Shown in pieces: positions 61,736-64,000 of a stretch of 64,000 nucleotides of DNA. The translations under genes were made by a program, and so were the position numbers. Source of the DNA: Lichenicoccus sp964242335 (GTDB lineage Bacteria > Pseudomonadota > Alphaproteobacteria > Acetobacterales > Acetobacteraceae); contig CAXTAY010000006.1 in the NCBI GenBank assembly GCA_964242335.1, positions 1 to 64,000 on the forward strand. Direction: 5' to 3'. The notes beneath the pieces were generated by a model, which was not told the DNA's origin, searched no databases, and saw nothing but the letters and a program-made list of their open reading frames with translations. The first letter of the stretch is position 1. Every line of letters starts with the position of its first letter.

Positions 61736-62874
61736 TTCGACGCGGTCTCGCCGGTGATCTGCTGCGCGCTCAGGTTGATCGAGCAGACCGGGAAGTCGCT
61801 GGCGGCGAAGAAGGTGTCGCTGAGCTCCGGGAAATAGTTCTTGCCGGGCTGCAACGTCTTGTAGGTGGCGAACGGGATCGGCACCCGTATCTCCTGCGGC
61901 ACCGCATGTCCCTGTAGTGCGGCGATCGCCGCCTTCAACGAGACCGCCGACAGCGCCGGAGACTGGCCGGCGGACGCACCGAGCAGCCCGTCGCCGGCAT
62001 GCGCCACGATCAGCTTGCGGAACCCGTTCTCGCCCTCGCCGCCGATCGGCATCAAGGGCTTGTGGGTGTCGAGGATGGCGCGGGTGACGCCGGTGCTGCC
62101 GCCCTGGGTGTAGACGCCGTCGAAGCTGCCGTTCACCGCGAAGGCGTCGGCCACCGCCTTCTGACCGGTGCCGTCGTCCCAGTTGCCGACCACCTCGGTT
62201 ACCTTGATGTCGCGGTCGGCGGCGAGGGCGGCGCGGAAGCCGTCATGCCGGTCGCGATCGACGCTGTTGCCGGGGACGCCGCGCACCTCGAGCACCCGGT
62301 TCTTCTGCTTCATGTTCTGGACCAGCCAGTCGCCCATCATGTGGCCCATCTCTGCCTGGTCCTGGTTGACCTGGATCAGGTCGGCCTCCTTGCCGGTCTT
62401 GTCGAAGGTGTTGTCAAAGCTGACGATCAGGATGCCGGCCTGCCTGGCGCGGCGCAGCACCGGCTTGAACGCGGTCGGGCTGTTGGCGTCGACCAGGATC
62501 GCGTCGTAGCCGGCGCTGATGAAGTTATCCATCGCCGCGATCTGCGCCGAGACGTCGGTGCCGACGCTGACGATGCGCAGCTCCTTGAGCAGCGGTGCCA
62601 CGTCCGGCTGGGCGGCATACGCCTTCAGCGTCTGGATCATCTGCACGCGCCAGGCATTGCCGATGAAGCCGTTGGCGAAGGCGATGCGGAACGGCCCCTG
62701 CTTGGCGGGCAGGGTGACTAGGGGTGGGGTGCCGGCGGCCGCCCTGAAGCAGCTCGGCAGGTAGGGGTCGGCGGCGCGTGCCGGCGGCGGGGCCGCGAGG
62801 CTGGCCGCCAGCGTCGCGCCGGCGGCCAGTGCCGCGAGGCGGATGCCGCGCCGGCGATGGGGTGATAGCTGCAT
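61732..62874 (-). CDS. Sugar ABC transporter periplasmic substrate-binding protein
   Basis: 380 aa. Arg-rich N-terminus and signal peptide ending near PPPARA-ADPYLPS, then a ribose-type binding fold (FRIAFANGFIGNAWRVQMIQ, YDAILVDANSPTAFKP, VSFDNTFDKTG, GVYTQGGSTG). ATG 62874 has GGGAGAAA. First gene of the second importer operon; 109 nt separates it from the unknown protein upstream. The ligand could be a monosaccharide or oligosaccharide; the downstream amylase suggests glucans, which is inference. Confidence 0.9.
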   Translation of the reverse strand: MQLSPHRRRGIRLAALAAGATLAASLAAPPPARAADPYLPSCFRAAAGTPPLVTLPAKQGPFRIAFANGFIGNAWRVQMIQTLKAYAAQPDVAPLLKELRIVSVGTDVSAQIAAMDNFISAGYDAILVDANSPTAFKPVLRRARQAGILIVSFDNTFDKTGKEADLIQVNQDQAEMGHMMGDWLVQNMKQKNRVLEVRGVPGNSVDRDRHDGFRAALAADRDIKVTEVVGNWDDGTGQKAVADAFAVNGSFDGVYTQGGSTGVTRAILDTHKPLMPIGGEGENGFRKLIVAHAGDGLLGASAGQSPALSAVSLKAAIAALQGHAVPQEIRVPIPFATYKTLQPGKNYFPELSDTFFAASDFPVCSINLSAQQITGETASK

Positions 62875-62983
62875 GGATAGTTTCTCCCGCCGTCCGGACG
62901 TTCCGCCGGATCTCGAGCCTGGAGCATGGCACGGCGCCCACCGCGCGCAAGTCACCCGATCGGGAGTGGGCGGCGCGGAACGG

Positions 62984-63841
62984 TCAGGGCGTGCGCGTCG
63001 CCGCCTCGGCGGATCCCGGATCTCGCGCCAGGGCGGCGGTGACGTCGGCGGGGCGGAGCGTTCCGGCGAAGCCGCGATGCAGCAGCGCCGCCCAGCGCTG
63101 CATCCAGGCCTCGCTGCGCCGCTGCGTCGCGGCACTCGCCACCGGGTCGGGCTCCATGATCGTGACCGTCAGGCCGCCCGTCGCGTCCTCGGTGACGTAG
63201 CGCAGGGCGAGCAGGCGCACCGGCACCTCGATGCCGATCTTGCCGAGGCGGGCGAAGGATCGCTGCTCGATCAGGTTCGGGCCGGCAGGATCGGCGAGCT
63301 GTGCGGTGACCAGCGGGCGCAGGTTCCAGCATTGCCGGCTCGGCCCGTCCGGCCCGGCGGACGTCGACAGGTCGTGCGTCGCCAGCCCCTCGACGTCGAA
63401 GCAGCCGTTCATCGGCATCGGCGGCGCCGGCGACACCCCCGAAGGCCCTGCCACGATCATCATCCCGGTCAGCCGGCCGCCGCGCAGGCGGGCGAGCACG
63501 ATCGCCTGCAGCGCCTGCGGACCTCCGGCGCGCATCAGCGCGAGCTCGGTCCAGCCGCCCTGCGGCAGCGGCACCTGGCGGCCGGCGAACGGGATCAGCA
63601 GGCTGCGGGTGCCGGTGATCGGTGGCAGGTCGATGACGCTGTAGTCCAGCGGCGCCGCGTCCGGGGGCGGCGCGTAGCGCGGGCCGGGATCGGCGGCGGC
63701 ATGACGCCGACCGGGCCGCAGGCCGTCGAGCGAGGGCAGCGCGGGCGGGAACATCGCTGCCAGCGCGGTGCTCGCCACCGCCAGGATCAGCAGGAAGCGC
63801 CAGGCGGGAGCGCGCCGCCACAGGCGTCCGAAGGCCGACAT
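62984..63841 (-). CDS. Unknown protein with N-terminal membrane anchor or signal
   Basis: 285 aa. A hydrophobic segment (FLLILAVASTALAAMFPPALP, ~16-36) could be a signal or anchor. The rest reads as a mixed alpha/beta domain (SVIDLPPITGTRSLLIPFAG, GGWTELALMRAGGPQALQ, GMMIVAGPSG, RSFARLGKIGIEVPVRLLALRYVTED). I do not recognise the family. The length, good codon pattern and position ahead of the ABC operon support a real gene. Confidence 0.65.
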   Translation of the reverse strand: MSAFGRLWRRAPAWRFLLILAVASTALAAMFPPALPSLDGLRPGRRHAAADPGPRYAPPPDAAPLDYSVIDLPPITGTRSLLIPFAGRQVPLPQGGWTELALMRAGGPQALQAIVLARLRGGRLTGMMIVAGPSGVSPAPPMPMNGCFDVEGLATHDLSTSAGPDGPSRQCWNLRPLVTAQLADPAGPNLIEQRSFARLGKIGIEVPVRLLALRYVTEDATGGLTVTIMEPDPVASAATQRRSEAWMQRWAALLHRGFAGTLRPADVTAALARDPGSAEAATRTP

Positions 63842-63914
63842 CGCCGCGCGCCCCGGCTAGCGCGAGGAGGGCGACGACAGGGCGTTTCGGCGACGGCGTC
63901 CGTGACCGCCCACG

Positions 63915-64000
63915 CTAGAGCGCACGCTCCTGGGGCTCGATCGCGCGCAGGTCGGCGATCCGGGTGACCACGCCACCCTCGGCCTGTTCGAGCCGTACCC
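63915..64000 (-). CDS. C-terminal fragment of a minus-strand gene cut by the window edge
   Basis: The last 28 codons (VRLEQAEGGVVTRIADLRAI then EPQERAL, stop TAG at 63915-63917) form an open, charged C-terminus reading leftwards from the window end. It is too short to identify. It lies 74 nt upstream of the unknown-protein gene on the same strand and may be in the same operon. Confidence 0.45.
   Translation of the reverse strand, partial: VRLEQAEGGVVTRIADLRAIEPQERAL

Overview
The window is very GC-rich, densely packed bacterial DNA with short intergenic gaps, many 4-nt stop/start overlaps (ATGA, GTGA, TTGA) and frequent GTG/TTG starts. Gene content (class II DAHP synthase, GltX of the short HVGN/KLSKR type, cobalamin and siroheme genes, TonB receptor, FUSC/AaeX/HlyD efflux, KaiBC, idonate-type sugar-acid catabolism) points to an alphaproteobacterium, most likely an Acetobacteraceae/Rhodospirillales relative. 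That placement is inferred from gene content and style; no rRNA or tRNA gene was seen.

Layout. 1-9.9 kb: housekeeping and redox genes (gamma-glutamyltransferase C-terminus, aminotransferase, RlmM-like rRNA methyltransferase, DUF423 protein, prolyl iminopeptidase, DUF4142 lipoprotein, ABM monooxygenase, corrinoid adenosyltransferase, CobA, ferredoxin-NADP reductase, glutathione reductase, AlkB). 10-14.3 kb: a translationally coupled string of DAHP synthase, nicotinate phosphoribosyltransferase, a small acidic unknown protein and GltX. 14.4-18.3 kb: a palindromic repeat, a lipocalin/nitrobindin-like protein, a holin-like membrane peptide, a LuxR-type regulator, a ferritin-like diiron protein and a second repeat copy. 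18.2-25.1 kb: MFS and MATE exporters, CysS, TrmJ-type methyltransferase, DUF4870 protein, aldose epimerase, entericidin-like lipoprotein.

25.4-29.8 kb: a kaiC-kaiB-kaiB-hybrid histidine kinase operon followed by a DUF2256 zinc protein. 29.8-37.1 kb (minus strand): TonB receptor and a FUSC/AaeX/HlyD/NodT tripartite efflux unit. 37.5-41.8 kb: a triosephosphate-isomerase-family protein, a chemoreceptor, an SDR and a methyltransferase. 41.8-52.3 kb: a sugar-acid island. A probable minus-strand operon runs idnD, ABC ATPase, permease, binding protein, SMP-30 lactonase, GntR-like LacI repressor and two SDRs, divergent from idnO and a 2-hydroxyacid dehydrogenase. The shared promoter gap holds a 16-bp palindrome resembling the E. 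coli gluconate/idonate operator.

52.3-55.6 kb: small accessory genes and their regulators (SnoaL-like/MarR, NmrA-like/AraC). 55.4-62.9 kb (minus strand): a second sugar ABC importer (binding protein, ATPase, two permeases), then a class-A beta-lactamase-like serine hydrolase and an alpha-amylase-family enzyme. The window ends with an unknown secreted or anchored protein and the C-terminus of another minus-strand gene.

Points most worth a second look: the clock-like Kai operon with two KaiB copies; two genes (alkB and the nodT-type factor) that appear to start at CTG inside a CTGA stop/start overlap; the candidate GntR-type regulon; and a dispersed palindromic intergenic repeat.
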